From Magnaporthiopsis rhizophila (Eukaryota; Ascomycota; Sordariomycetes; Magnaporthales; Magnaporthaceae): DNA of 64,000 bases. Positions 11,601 to 21,903 of the stretch are shown piece by piece. Numbering within the stretch: the first letter of the stretch is position 1; each line of letters opens with the position of its first letter. The stretch is from positions 448,087 to 512,086 of the forward strand of contig PYSS01000005.1 in the NCBI GenBank assembly GCA_003049465.1. Reading direction: 5' to 3'. Under the pieces are notes generated by a model, which saw only the letters and a list, made by a program, of their open reading frames with translations, searched no databases and was not told the DNA's origin. Position numbers and translations under genes: made by a program.

Positions 11601-14018
11601 CACAAGCTTGCCGACGACGGCGACGGCGAGACGAGTGGGATGCAGGCCAAGTTCGACGAGGTGGTCAAGCACCTCACGCCGACACACAAGGAATTCTTCC
11701 TCAAATGGGAGGACCTGCTCACCAAGGAGGAGAAGGAGAGCCAGAAGCTCCGCCGAGAGCTGTGGACCATGCTCAGCAGCGAGCGCGAAAAGCTCGGCCG
11801 GTGCTTTGGCAACGTCGTCATCGAGGAAGGGTCGGCGGTCGAGGACAAGGACACTCCCAAGATCAACCGGTTCCAGTACACCTTTGTCAAGGACAACGCC
11901 GGCCCTACCTTTTCGTTTCTGGAATCCCAGCTTGCCGTCGGCGAGCCCATTGTCGTTTCGGACGAGCAGGGCCACTTTGCGCTGGCCCTTGGATTCGTCA
12001 CCGCAGTCAGGAGGCGGAGGATCACCGTTGCCGTCGACAGGCGGCTCCACAACTCGAGGATCCGCCAGCCGGGCTTCGACGAGGTCAACAACCAAGTCTT
12101 TGCTAGTATCATGGAGGTTGGACCCGCCGGCACCGCAGGTTCCCAGCGGTCGCAGGGCGCGACGTCGTCGGTCCGGTACCGGCTGGACAAGGACGAGTTC
12201 AGCAATGGCATGGCGACGGTGCGGAACAACCTTGTGCACGTCATGTCGAACGGCCTGTTTGGCTCTCGGGAGATTCGACGGCTCGTCGTGGATCTGGAGC
12301 CACCGACGTTCAAGTCGGTGCCAACTCAGTACGAGATCACGGGCAAGGAGAGTCTCAACATCGACCAGCAAAAGGCCATCGAGAAGGTCATGAGCGCCAA
12401 AGACTATGCGCTGGTTCTTGGAATGCCCGGCACGGGCAAGACAACGACCATCGCGCACATCATCCGCGCCCTCAACCGCCAGGGCAAGAGCGTACTGCTT
12501 GCCTCGTACACGCACAGCGCAGTCGACAACATCTTGCTCAAGCTCAAGAAGGACAACATGCAGATCTTGCGACTCGGAGCTCCTGCAAAAGTCCACCCCG
12601 AGGTACAGGAGTTTGCCACGCTCGCAGCACAGCCGAAGAAGTCGTTTGAGGAGATCCGCAGCGCATGGCACGACTCGCCCGTGGTTGCGACGACGTGCCT
12701 CGGCGTCAACCACGCCGTATTCAACGAGCGCACGTTCGACTACTGCATCGTCGACGAGGCGTCGCAGATCACGCTGCCCGTGTGTCTGGGCCCGATCCGG
12801 ATGGCGCGCACGTTTGTGCTCGTCGGAGACCACAACCAGCTACCACCGCTTGTCCAAAACGAGGAGGCCCGTCTTGGAGGTCTGGACGTCAGCCTCTTCA
12901 AGCTGCTGTCCGATACGCACCCAGACTCGGTGGTTAACCTCGAGCACCAATACCGCATGTGCGAGGACATCATGGGCCTGAGCAACACTCTGATCTACAA
13001 GGGGCACCTCAAGTGCGGCACCGAGGAGCTCCGCTTCCACAAGCTCCACGTGCCCGACCCCACGGCGCTGACGCGCCACCACTACGACGCGTCGTCCTTC
13101 CTCGCCCTGTCCAAGTCGCAGCCAGCAGCCGCGGTGCCCAAGTCCTTCTGCACAGGAGGCACGGGGTGCTGGCTGGGGCACCTGCTGGACCCGGAGACGC
13201 GGGTGGCGTTTGTCAACACGGACGCGCTGCCCGGCAACCGCGAGGAGGCCAAGGGCAACCGGATCGTGAACCCGGTGGAGGCGCAGCTGGTGGTGCAGCT
13301 GGTGGAGGCGCTCATGACGGTCGGGGTGGCGGCGTCCGAGATCGGCATCATGACGCACTACCGGTCGCAGCTGGCGCTGCTCAAGCACAAGCTGCACCGC
13401 GGCAGCAGCCGGCCGGGCCAGGCGGCGGCGGTGGAGATGCACACGGCGGACCGGTTCCAGGGCCGTGACAAGGAGGTGGTGGTGCTCAGCTTGGTGCGCA
13501 GCAACGAGGCGTGCAACATCGGCGAGCTGCTGCGCGACTGGCGGCGCATCAATGTGGCCTTTACGCGCGCCAAGACCAAGCTCCTCGTCGTCGGCAGCCG
13601 CGAGACGCTACGGGGCTGCGGCGCCGACGAGATGCTGAGCCGCTTCGTCCGCCTCATGGAGGACCGCGACTGGGTCTGCGACCTCCCCGCCGACGCGCTC
13701 TCGGCACACGTTTTTGACGACGGCGCCGGCGTCGCGGCGACTGGCACGACCACCTTTGGCTCGCCGACGGCCAGGACCCCGGCCAGGCGGACGCCCAAGA
13801 AACGTATTTCGTTGGGGGATGGCGAGTGGCAGCAGGTCTCACCGATCGCCGTCGCCGCCGCCGCTGCTGCTGCTGCTACTGCCGCCGCCGTTCCGAACCG
13901 CAAGGAAAACGGGGCGCGGGGGCCGAGGAAGGCCAAGATTGGGGAGAGGGCTCTCGTGCAGGGCAAGCCTCTGCTCCGAGACATACTCAACGACATGATG
14001 CCGGCCGGTGGTTATTAG
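8613..14018 (+). CDS. DNA replication ATP-dependent helicase/nuclease Dna2
   Basis: Four exons, all phase 0: 8613-8663, 8733-10391, 10454-10549, 10638-14018; about 1728 residues. The first exon starts MPLQKTLSDQ and continues into RKQQW, as expected for fungal Dna2. Residues to about 560 are disordered, acidic and Ser-rich. The RecB-like nuclease domain has D806, E827 and K829, and an Fe-S cluster set C674, C911-x2-C914-x5-C920 matching the known Dna2 spacing. The SF1 helicase follows: Walker A GMPGTGKT with K1203, DEAS at about 1308, then GDHNQLPP, QYRM, DRFQGRDKEVV and FTRAK motifs. Dna2 trims long Okazaki flaps and resects double-strand breaks in the nucleus. The C-terminal 120 residues are low complexity (Ala tract). 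A pair of ACGCGT boxes upstream suggests G1/S control. Confidence 0.96.
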
Positions 14019-14739
14019 ACTTGGATCAACACCTTTTTTTTTCTCTCTCTCTCTCTTTCTCTCTCACCTCAGATATAGACAGCATAGCGCAGCATATGAC
14101 TGTTACGGCAGGGATAGGATTGGATTTGTAATCTGGGTTTTTATGGAATATGGGTATGGCATGCATTTGCGGTGTCGGGCTCGTTGGCATATTAGATATG
14201 GACAGTATTAGAGCATTGATCAGGAAATTGGTATTCTGTGTTTTGTTGATAGATGGTAGATACCAGATGGTACTTGATACCACAACTCTGTCCAGGAAGG
14301 GTTCGATGGCTGAGTTGCGCCAAGCAATCCAACCGATTCTCCAATGACGTTTGCTTCCAATCGGTAAACGGGGAACAGTCATACAGACCACGTGACAGTG
14401 CGCGTGACTCGCCAACTCCTCCATCATGCCGCCTCCTCAGCTTTGGATTTCGCTCACCACCACCGCCACATCATATCCTCGCTCCACGCTCTGAACCAGC
14501 GCCGACGACAGACCAATCTCCACTCTACCAATTGCTTTCGGCGCGGGAAGCCAACTCAACACTACGACGACGACCAGAGCAGGCGAGGGCGAGGCCGACG
14601 AACAAACAAACAGCCGACACCGAAGGGACCCAAAAGCCTGGTAGCCGACAACCCGGACAATTGGTCCCGAGCGAGAAGGAAACCCACCCGGACCGAGGGA
14701 AAAAGGGGGAAACGAACGAAACAGAAAAAGGCCCAAACA
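14019..14739. other. dna2 3' end and ESSS promoter/leader
   Basis: Contains a CT-rich tract just after the dna2 stop (about 14036-14066) and a CACGTGAC motif at 14389-14396. A short upstream ORF of 22 codons at 14426-14494 would lie in the ESSS leader if transcription starts before it. No additional gene is supported. Confidence 0.5.
14389..14396. promoter_or_regulatory. CACGTGAC (Cbf1-type E-box) upstream of complex I subunit
   Basis: The motif lies about 345 bp upstream of the ESSS ATG. CACGTGAC is the classical bHLH Cbf1 site, and Cbf1-type factors regulate respiratory genes in some fungi. The same octamer also appears at 25759-25766 and near 63789-63796, so a chance match is quite possible. 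Confidence 0.3.
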
Positions 14740-15201
14740 ATGCCCAATCTCAGACCCAGCATCGCGCTCCGGGCCGCCACCCGCGCCCTGCAGCAGCAGC
14801 AGATGCGGACCGCGACACCCCGGCGGGCCACGGCGCTCTTCTCGACGTCGGCGCGGCGCGGCGCCTCGCACGGGCCCGAGTACGACCCGCCCACGGGCTG
14901 GCTGTTCGGTGTCAAGCCGGGCGAGAAGTACCAGAAGGAGGGCTGGGAGAACATCATGTGGATCGGCTTCATCGGCAGCTTCGCCGTCTTTACCGTTGCC
15001 ATGGCCTACAAGCCCGACACCTCGTGCGTTCTCTTTCTTTCTCACCATACATCCATCACCTTTGCGCTAGCCCTGGCCCTCCTGCTGACCTGATTTACTT
15101 TTCTTTATAATAGCATACAAACTTGGGCCCTCGAGGAGGCTCGCCGGAGGTTAGAGGCCGAGGGCATCTTGGATGACCCGTTCCCCGAGAAGAAGCCTTA
15201 G
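14740..15201 (+). CDS. NADH:ubiquinone oxidoreductase ESSS subunit (NDUFB11-like)
   Basis: Two exons, 14740-15023 and 15114-15201, with a 90-nt intron using a GTGCGT donor and TAG acceptor; 123 residues. The N-terminus is Arg/Ala-rich with no acidic residues, typical of a mitochondrial presequence (ATRALQQQQMRTATPRR). It is followed by PPTGWLFGVKPGEKY, a single membrane segment (IMWIGFIGSFAVFTVAMAY) and, after the intron, an amphipathic tail WALEEARRRLEAEGILDDP. This is the layout of the ESSS accessory subunit of the complex I membrane arm in the inner mitochondrial membrane, with one membrane segment and no catalytic residues. The size fits the family. It is convergent with the mitochondrial aminotransferase downstream. 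Confidence 0.88.
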
Positions 15202-15906
15202 ATCGGGCTCGTGGTCGGCTCGTGGTTTTGGCCCCTCGCTGGCAACGCTAAGCGTTAGCCTGGTGTCAGGGAGTGAACGAGACGAGAGAGGGGCCGATGG
15301 ACGCTACGGACGGCATGCGAAGCATTTTCCCCTCATCTCGTCGTTTAGAATGAAGCTGTCCAGTTCGAGTTTCAAGACTGGATTCGATCGATCGACACAA
15401 TAGGGGATAGACCTATATCTTATTTATTTCTTTCTCGTCTTCTCTTCCTGCATTCTTATTTACTTCCTTTGGTCGCTTGTCCCTCCTCTTTTTTTCCCCC
15501 TCGCCGTCGACATAAATCAGCTCTCGCTCTTGGAGCCGTTCATTTTGTGAAGTTTGCATCCCACTCGCTGGTTCATGCGTGACATATTTACGCGCATCAA
15601 TTGGCCCTCGAAGCCGAAATCGGTCTATCCAAAATCTTCTTCCCCTCTTCCCAACGCCGCCGCCTGTCTAAATGGCCGATTTGCACCAAGCTTGAAAAAA
15701 AAAAAAAAAAGAACAAGACATTTGGATTCCGGGTATCTCGCCACACGTGCTGATATCAACAAGGACCATGCTAACTATTCCAACCAGACAAAGTTGGTGC
15801 AGATCACTTCAGATCTACCAGTAGTGGCCAACCACCCCGCCATACATCCCGAACTGTCTTTTTCTTTTCTTTTTGTTTCTTTTATTTCTTTTTTTTTTTT
15901 TTTGTT
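15202..15906. other. Convergent 3' intergenic region
   Basis: Lies between the stops of ESSS (+) and the aminotransferase (-). It is AT-richer than the flanks, with short A and T runs near 15688-15709 and 15887-15904. Both transcripts should end here. No ORF with recognisable content is seen. Confidence 0.6.
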
Positions 15907-17190
15907 TCAGCAGACATAGCTCCACTCGTGCTCCTCGTCACCGTACTGGATCCCCTCCATCCAGCCCTTCATCCTCAAGGCGATCTCGCCCGACTCCTCA
16001 TGGTCTGCCAAGCCACAGTTGACAACCTGGCCCTTCCACGAGATGGAGCGGACGGGACTGACGATGGCGGCAGTGCCGGAGCCGAAGGCCTCGAGCAGCC
16101 TGCCCTCGTTGGCAGCCTCGTGCAGGTCGCGCATCGTGTACTTGCGCTCCGATATCTTCCAGCCCTCGGGCACGAGGCGCTCGCGCGCCAGGCTGAGGAC
16201 CGAGTCGCGCGTGACGCCCTCGAGGATGGTACCATCGAGCGGGGCAGTGACCAGCTCGGACTGGCCCGTCTCCTTGTCGCGCAGGGCGACAAACATGTTC
16301 ATGGTGCCGACCTCAGTGACGTACTCTTCCTCGCCAAACAGCCACAGGTTCTGCTGGAAGCCGCGGCTCATGGCTTCGCGCTGGGGCACGATGCAAGGGG
16401 CATAGTTTGCGCCGAGTTTCTTGTCTCCCACGCCGCCGGGCCAGGCGCGCACGGCGTAGTCGGTGGCCTCGAGAGAGATGGCCTTGAACCCCGTCGGGTA
16501 GTATGGCCCGACGGGGCTGGCGATGACGTAGAGCAGGGCGGAACCGGGGGGTCCCACGCCGAGCGTCTTTTGCGTGCCGATCATGGTGGGGCGAAGGTAG
16601 AGCGAATAACCGCGCCGGTCGGGGATGAAGCGGGCGTCGAGCTTGGCCAGCCGCGCTATCAGCTCCGTCAGGGCGGACCCGCCAAAGGTGGGCAGGGCGA
16701 TGCGGGCGGCCGACTTGTTGAAGCGCTCCATGTTCTTGTCCGGGCGGAACAGGCGCACGTTGCCGGCCTTGTCCTTGTAGGCCTTCATGCCCTCGAAGCA
16801 CTCAAAGGCGTAGTGGAAGACGCAGGTGGCCGGGTCCAGCGACAGGTTCTGGTACGGCACGATCTGGGGGGCCATCCAGCCCTGTGTAGCCTCCCACTCG
16901 ACCATGATCATGTGGTCTGGATACATGCATTGGGAGTTAGCAGACGGTAGGGGAGGTGAGGACAGCGACAGCCACGGACCTGTGAATTTCCTGCCAAAGA
17001 CAAGGGTCTCGGGCTTCGACAGAGCGCCAGGCGTCGAGGTCTTGGTGATCTTGAGCTGCGAGATGTCAATGTCCTTGGGCTGCGCAACCGAGGCAGCGGC
17101 GGGCGTGATGCTATAGCTTCTCCTTGGGAGCAGCCGGGCGGCAGGCGCAGCTGCCCTGAAGGCAGACCGCAGGAGCATAGGTCGCATCAT
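15907..17190 (-). CDS. Branched-chain amino acid aminotransferase, mitochondrial
   Basis: Exons 16980-17190 and 15907-16916 (minus strand), separated by a 63-nt intron (16917-16979) with a CTAAC branch site; 406 residues after splicing. The N-terminus (MMRPMLLRSAFRAAAPAARLLPRR) is a strong mitochondrial targeting peptide. Fold-type IV PLP enzyme features include the HYAFECFEGMKAY region, RPDKNMERFNKSAAR, the GDKKLGANYAP segment carrying the expected Schiff-base lysine, EVGTMNMFV and GSGTAAIVSPV. The enzyme reversibly transaminates Leu, Ile and Val with 2-oxoglutarate, the last biosynthetic or first catabolic step. The intron is a multiple of three without a stop, so an unspliced message would read as a 427-residue protein with 21 extra residues. 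Splicing restores the family-typical FTDHM junction. Confidence 0.94.
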   Translation of the reverse strand: MMRPMLLRSAFRAAAPAARLLPRRSYSITPAAASVAQPKDIDISQLKITKTSTPGALSKPETLVFGRKFTGPWLSLSSPPLPSANSQCMYPDHMIMVEWEATQGWMAPQIVPYQNLSLDPATCVFHYAFECFEGMKAYKDKAGNVRLFRPDKNMERFNKSAARIALPTFGGSALTELIARLAKLDARFIPDRRGYSLYLRPTMIGTQKTLGVGPPGSALLYVIASPVGPYYPTGFKAISLEATDYAVRAWPGGVGDKKLGANYAPCIVPQREAMSRGFQQNLWLFGEEEYVTEVGTMNMFVALRDKETGQSELVTAPLDGTILEGVTRDSVLSLARERLVPEGWKISERKYTMRDLHEAANEGRLLEAFGSGTAAIVSPVRSISWKGQVVNCGLADHEESGEIALRMKGWMEGIQYGDEEHEWSYVC

Positions 17191-17971
17191 CTTTGTCTGG
17201 GCTGTGCGTCTGGTGTCTTGGCGATGTCAAATGGTGAAAGAGGCGCTGCTGAAAGGCGCAATGAGACGCGAGCACGACTGAGAAGCGTTCAAAAGAGCGA
17301 CGGCCCGGTCCGGACAGACACGGGAATTGCTATATTAGGGGTCAAGGACCGATCTCGACCTGGCTCGCAAGATACGGCAAGGACTGAATATGTGCCTGAC
17401 GCTGAAAATGCTACCTTCGGGGCTTTAAACGGAAAGGCCAAAAGGTGCCGCATCGGAGCTTGATCGGAGCCCTGCAGCGTGTTAGTCATTGACGTTTCGA
17501 GACCCCTGATTGCCAATTGTAGGCCCCTGTCGAGGCGGCTTTGTCGGGCAGCTGCACGGGCGTCAGTGACGCTGCAGCTCGGCTCGCTGGCTCCATTGTA
17601 GTGGGCTGAGCTGGACTCGGCTTGGGGTTGCATGCAGCAGTTGACGCCAATTCTGCATCGTGTACCTGCAACGTAAGCAGGCTGGGCGCTGGATTATCAT
17701 CCAACACCCACCTAAAATAAACTCTGCGCGCCTTCCAACGGCAACAAGTGTCCTCTCTGCCCGTCCAGCCCGTGAGGCTTGTCTGAGGCGCTGGGCTGAT
17801 GATCCATGAACTAGCAGCACTCTGCGCCTTCGACCTCCTACCAATACCCGATCGTAGCCCCTCGACGACGACGACACCGACAACGAGGATAAGGGCCCTC
17901 GGGCTATCACAGGCCACGGCCACAGCCCCAAGCATCATGCTCAAGAGCGTCTCGCTCGCCCGCCGCCAACC
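17191..17971. other. Divergent promoter region: aminotransferase / SCY1-like gene
   Basis: A 781-bp gap between two divergent starts. No further gene is supported. Short upstream ATGs occur near the SCY1-like start, including a 17-codon uORF at 17937-17990 that overlaps the main ATG. Confidence 0.5.
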
Positions 17972-17990
17972 ATGTTTTCCAATGCGCTAA
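17937..17990 (+). other. Short upstream ORF overlapping the SCY1-like start codon
   Basis: ATG at 17937 opens 17 codons ending in TAA at 17990, in a different frame from the main ORF that starts at 17972. If it lies in the mRNA, ribosomes using it would bypass the main start, so it could lower translation. The transcription start is unknown. Confidence 0.35.
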
Positions 17991-20900
17991 AGTCAATCTC
18001 GTCGACCAACATCACCGCAAACTACTCCATCTCCCAGACCTCGACGTCGACGGCAGGCCCGTGGAAGATCTACGACGCCAAGAAGAAGTCGACCGGCAAG
18101 CCCTACTCCGTCTTCGTCTTTGAGCGCAAGTCGCTCGATTCCCATGGCAACTCACTGGGCCGCTCTGGCGCCGCGGCCTTCAAGCGCGTCGCCGATGAGG
18201 TGGTCGAGCGCCTGCGCAAGGAGGCCTCGGCCCTGGCCCGCCTGCGCCACCCCAGCGTTCTGGAGCTGGTCGAGCCGGTCGAGGACACGCGCGGCGGCGG
18301 CCTGCAGTTCGTCACCGAGGCCGTGACCGCCTCCCTGACCAGCCTGCTGCAGGACAAGGACGACCTCGAGCGCGCTGGCGGCCGCGCCAGCCGCTACGTC
18401 ACCGAGGACGCCGACGGCACCCGCCGCCGCCGCGAGATCGAGATCGACGAGCTCGAGATCCAGAAGGGCCTGCTGCAGATCAGCAAGGCCCTCGAGTTCC
18501 TGCACGAGAACGCCGGCCTGATCCACGGCAACCTCACGCCCGACGCCATCCTCGTCAACGCCAAGTCGGACTGGAAGATCAGCGGCCTGGCCTTTTGCGG
18601 CCCGGCCGACGGCTCCACCAAGCCCACGTCATTCCAGCCCATCAGCCTGCAAGAGGTCCTGAACCCGGACCCGCGCCTGCCACGCTCCGTCCAGATCAAT
18701 CTCGACTACACCTCGCCCGACTTCGTCATGGACAGCAACCTGACCACGTCGGCCGACATGTTCTCGCTCGGCGTCCTCTGCGTCGCCCTCTACAACTCGC
18801 CGCACCGCTCGCCCATCGAGACCAGCGCGAGCATATCCAGCTACAAGAGGATCTTCTCGTCCTCGGCCACGGCTCCGTCGGTCAACAACAACTTCCTCTC
18901 CTCACGGCCCCTGCCCAGGGAGCTGGCCCACCAGGTGCTGCCGCGCCTGATCACGCGCCGGCCCGCCCAGCGCATGACGGCCAAGGAGTTCCAGAACAGC
19001 GAGTTCTTCGACAACGTCCTCGTCTCCACCATCCGCTTCCTCGACTCGTTCCCGGCCAAGACGCCCAACGAGAAGGCTCAGTTCATGCGCGGGCTCAACA
19101 AGGTCCTGCCCTCGTTCCCCAAGTCGGTCATGGAAAAGAAGCTTCTCCCAGCCCTGCTGGAGGAGCTCAAGGACAGGGATCTCGTCTCGTTGATCCTGCA
19201 GAACGTCTTCAAGATCATCGAGCTCTTGCCGTCCGGCAGGCGGGCCTTTGGGGACAAGGTGCGGACGCAGCTCAAGGACCTGTTTGTAACAAACGTCAAG
19301 AATGCGCAGGAGAAGGACCCGGCCAGGGATGCCGGCCTGATGGTTGTGCTCGAGAACCTGACGGCCATCACCAACAACTGCGGAGGCAAAGAATTCAAAG
19401 ATGGTAAGCCTGATATCACATTCTCCCCTGTTGCTGCCACTGAAAGTACGACCAAGACTGGGTAACTGACATTAACCCCACTAGACATGCTGCCCATAAT
19501 CGGAACGGCACTAGAGTCCCCCACGCCTTCGGTGATTGATGCTGCGCTGCGGTCGTTGCCGGTAGTTCTGCCGGTGCTGGACTTCAGCACCATAAAGAAC
19601 GAGCTCTTCCCCGTCATTGCCACCATCTTTAGCAGGACGAACAGCCTTGCCATCAAGGTCAGGGGTCTGCAGGCGTTTGTCATTCTATGCGGCGGGTCCA
19701 ACGACCCCGCCGCCGACGACGGTCTTGACGGGCTGAACGAGGGCAAGAAGAAGAAAACTTCGTCCTCCAGCGCGCTGGACAAGTACACGATGCAGGAGAA
19801 GATTGTGCCGCTGATCAAGGTGATCAAGACCAAGGAGCCGGCCGTGATGATCGCAGCGCTCAATGTGCTCCGCGTAGTTGGTCAGGTCGCCGACGCCGAC
19901 TTTGTCGCCATGGAGCTGCTGCCCATCCTCTGGAGCATGAGCCTCGGTCCGCTGCTCGACCTGAAGCAGTTTCAGAGTTTCATGGAGCTCATAAGGTCGC
20001 TTTCCAAGCGTGTCGAGGAAGAGCAGACTAAGAAGCTGCAGGAACTGTCGGGCAGCACCAACGCCGCTGTGGCCGGCCCCAACGACGACTTTATGTCTTT
20101 CGGCGGCGTCACCGGCACGCAGTTCGACGCCACCACCAACGGCGGCGGCGAAGACGATTTCGAGTCCCTCGTCAAGGGTAAACCCTCGTCGTCCGCGCCA
20201 AATCCAATGGACAGCTGGGGCGAAGGCTCGGGCTCGGGTTCCAACGTCACGTCCCCAGGCATGAAGCCCTCGGCCCCAGCGCCCAGCGCCCCGACATTCT
20301 CATGGTCGACCGCGCCGGCCTCGACGCCGACAGCCCCCGGCAGCGTCGGGGCCGTCAAAGCACACCCCGGATTCAGGACCGTGACGCCCGACCTTGGCGG
20401 CTTCCAGTCGCTCACCCCATCCAGCTCGCAGTTCTCGCAGCCGCTGCAGCCGTCGGCAAGCAGTGCAGCAACAGCAGCAAGACCATCTTCAGCCTTTGCC
20501 CCTCCACCCGCACCCGCACCCCTCCCTGCGTCTTCCAACCCGTGGGGGCCCTCAATGTCCACCACCTCCATCTCTCCACCGCCGGCGTCGTCCTCTCTAG
20601 GAGGCGCGAGCTTGAACTCGTCCATGTCCTCCATGTCACTCAACCAACAGCGACCGACTGTTATGCCGCAGCAGCAACCGCAAAGAGCCACATCCTTCTC
20701 CCTGCCGCCTCCGCCATCAGCCGGCACTGGGGGCGGCGGGGCAGCATCGGGGCTATCAGGCTTCAGCCTCGCGCCGCCCCCTGCAGCGCCGCAGACGCAG
20801 GCGCAGCCGGCGCCCAGGTACGGGATGGGGCTGTCGTCGTCCGGCACGAGCTCTGGGATGGGCATGGGCATGGGAATGGGCATGGCGGCCAACAACAGCA

Positions 20901-21094
20901 TGAACGCCATGGCTAATAGCATGAGCAAGCCCGGGGGGATGGGCATGGGAATGGGAATGGGAATGGGAATGGGTATGAACATGAACATGAACATGGGGAT
21001 GGGTATGGGCATGATGGGCCAACAACAACAGCCTTCACAGGCGCAACAAGGGACTGCAAAATCCGGGTTAGACAAGTTTGAGAGTTTGCTGTAG
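17972..21094 (+). CDS. SCY1-like (SCYL2/ppk32-type) pseudokinase
   Basis: Exons 17972-19403 and 19485-21094 with an 81-nt intron beginning GTAAGC; 1013 residues. An N-terminal protein-kinase-like domain spans about residues 25-350. The HRD motif is replaced by HGN (IHGNLTPDAILVN) and no DFG is visible (KISGLAFCG), which are the hallmarks of the Scy1 pseudokinase family. A helical HEAT-like region at about 360-690 follows. The C-terminal 300 residues are Pro/Ser/Ala-rich and disordered, with an extensive Met-Gly/Met-Asn tract, ending in a conserved-looking SGLDKFESLL. Family members act in clathrin/COPI-associated membrane traffic at the trans-Golgi and endosomes. Start choice: ATG at 17972 gives the MFSNALKS opening typical of the family. 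Yeast SCY1 is the closest named protein. Confidence 0.88.
20862..21018 (+). repeat. Degenerate ATGGGN hexanucleotide repeat (Met-Gly tract)
   Basis: Repeated ATGGGC/ATGGGA/ATGGGG units, partly converted to ATGAAC, encode a Met-Gly and Met-Asn low-complexity tract near the C-terminus of the SCY1-like protein. The unit is six bases, so expansion or contraction keeps the frame. Confidence 0.85.
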
Positions 21095-21529
21095 AGCGGG
21101 GAGCGAGCGTCTGCATATAGGGGAATAGCCCATAAACAAATCTTCTCTGTGTGTTTAGTATAGGGTTTCGGGATTTCTCTTTTTTTTGTATTGTTTTATT
21201 TTAGGTGGTGTATCAAGGCAGGTCTAGGTCTGTCCTGGCGGCAAAACTGGGAGGAGTCGAGTTATTTTTCAGCGAATACAAGGCGGTTCTTTCACTCGCG
21301 TGTATCCCTTCAAGTCAAACTTTATATCAACATGATGTCAACATTGTCCCACGAAACGACCACACAAAAGACAGCATCATAACTAGTTCAAAGTTCAGGT
21401 TACGATGTAGGGAAACATAGGTATCTCGAGAGGTAGAGAAATACGAAAGAAAAAAAACAGCGCGTAACCATAATGTTTGCACAACGATAAGGAAAATACT
21501 GACGACCCCATGATCAAGCAAGACGAACA

Positions 21530-21613
<84 letters not shown>

Positions 21614-21903
21614 NAAAAAAAAAAAAAAAAAAAAAAAAAAAACTGTGCAATGGAACAAACAACAACTCTTGAAGCGACCTAGCGGTTGGATCCGAAAAGA
21701 AAGAAAACGAAAAAAAAAAAAAAAAAAAAAAGGAAGAGTAAAGAAAAATTAACCAGCCAGAAGCAATTACCCGACAATGCAGCCGAAAGCAACACCAAGC
21801 ACCGCGATTTGATAAATGTACAACGGCGAAAATATATACCACAGAAGAATCTGGTTTCAAAACAAAACGCCGTTAGACCTACAAAAAGATACCCGACGCA
21901 AAA
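21095..21903. other. Convergent intergenic region with >100-nt A tract
   Basis: Lies between the stops of the SCY1-like (+) and sirtuin (-) genes. It contains an almost pure A tract at 21534-21642, broken by one C and one N (21614), and a second shorter A run near 21711-21730. No gene is seen; ORFs across the tract are simple-sequence artefacts. Confidence 0.65.
21534..21642. repeat. Long poly-A tract with unresolved base
   Basis: About 107 of 109 bases are A, with a C near 21583 and an N at 21614. The N suggests two reads or contigs joined inside the homopolymer, so the true length is unknown. Confidence 0.85.

Noticed and set aside
10611..12833. 740-codon open frame antisense to dna2 exon 4
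   Set aside because: It mirrors the codon periodicity of a strongly supported dna2 exon, has no family motifs, and its Val/Leu/Arg/His-rich composition is typical of GC-rich antisense shadows.
15928..16950. 340-codon plus-strand ORF opposite the aminotransferase
   Set aside because: Fully inside a confident minus-strand gene and without recognisable domains.
19972..21075. 367-codon ORF antisense to the SCY1-like C-terminus
   Set aside because: Produced by the repetitive Met-Gly and Pro/Ala tracts read backwards.
21534..21642. Poly-A tract as a retrotransposon tail
   Set aside because: No reverse transcriptase, Pol III promoter or target-site duplication is visible next to it.
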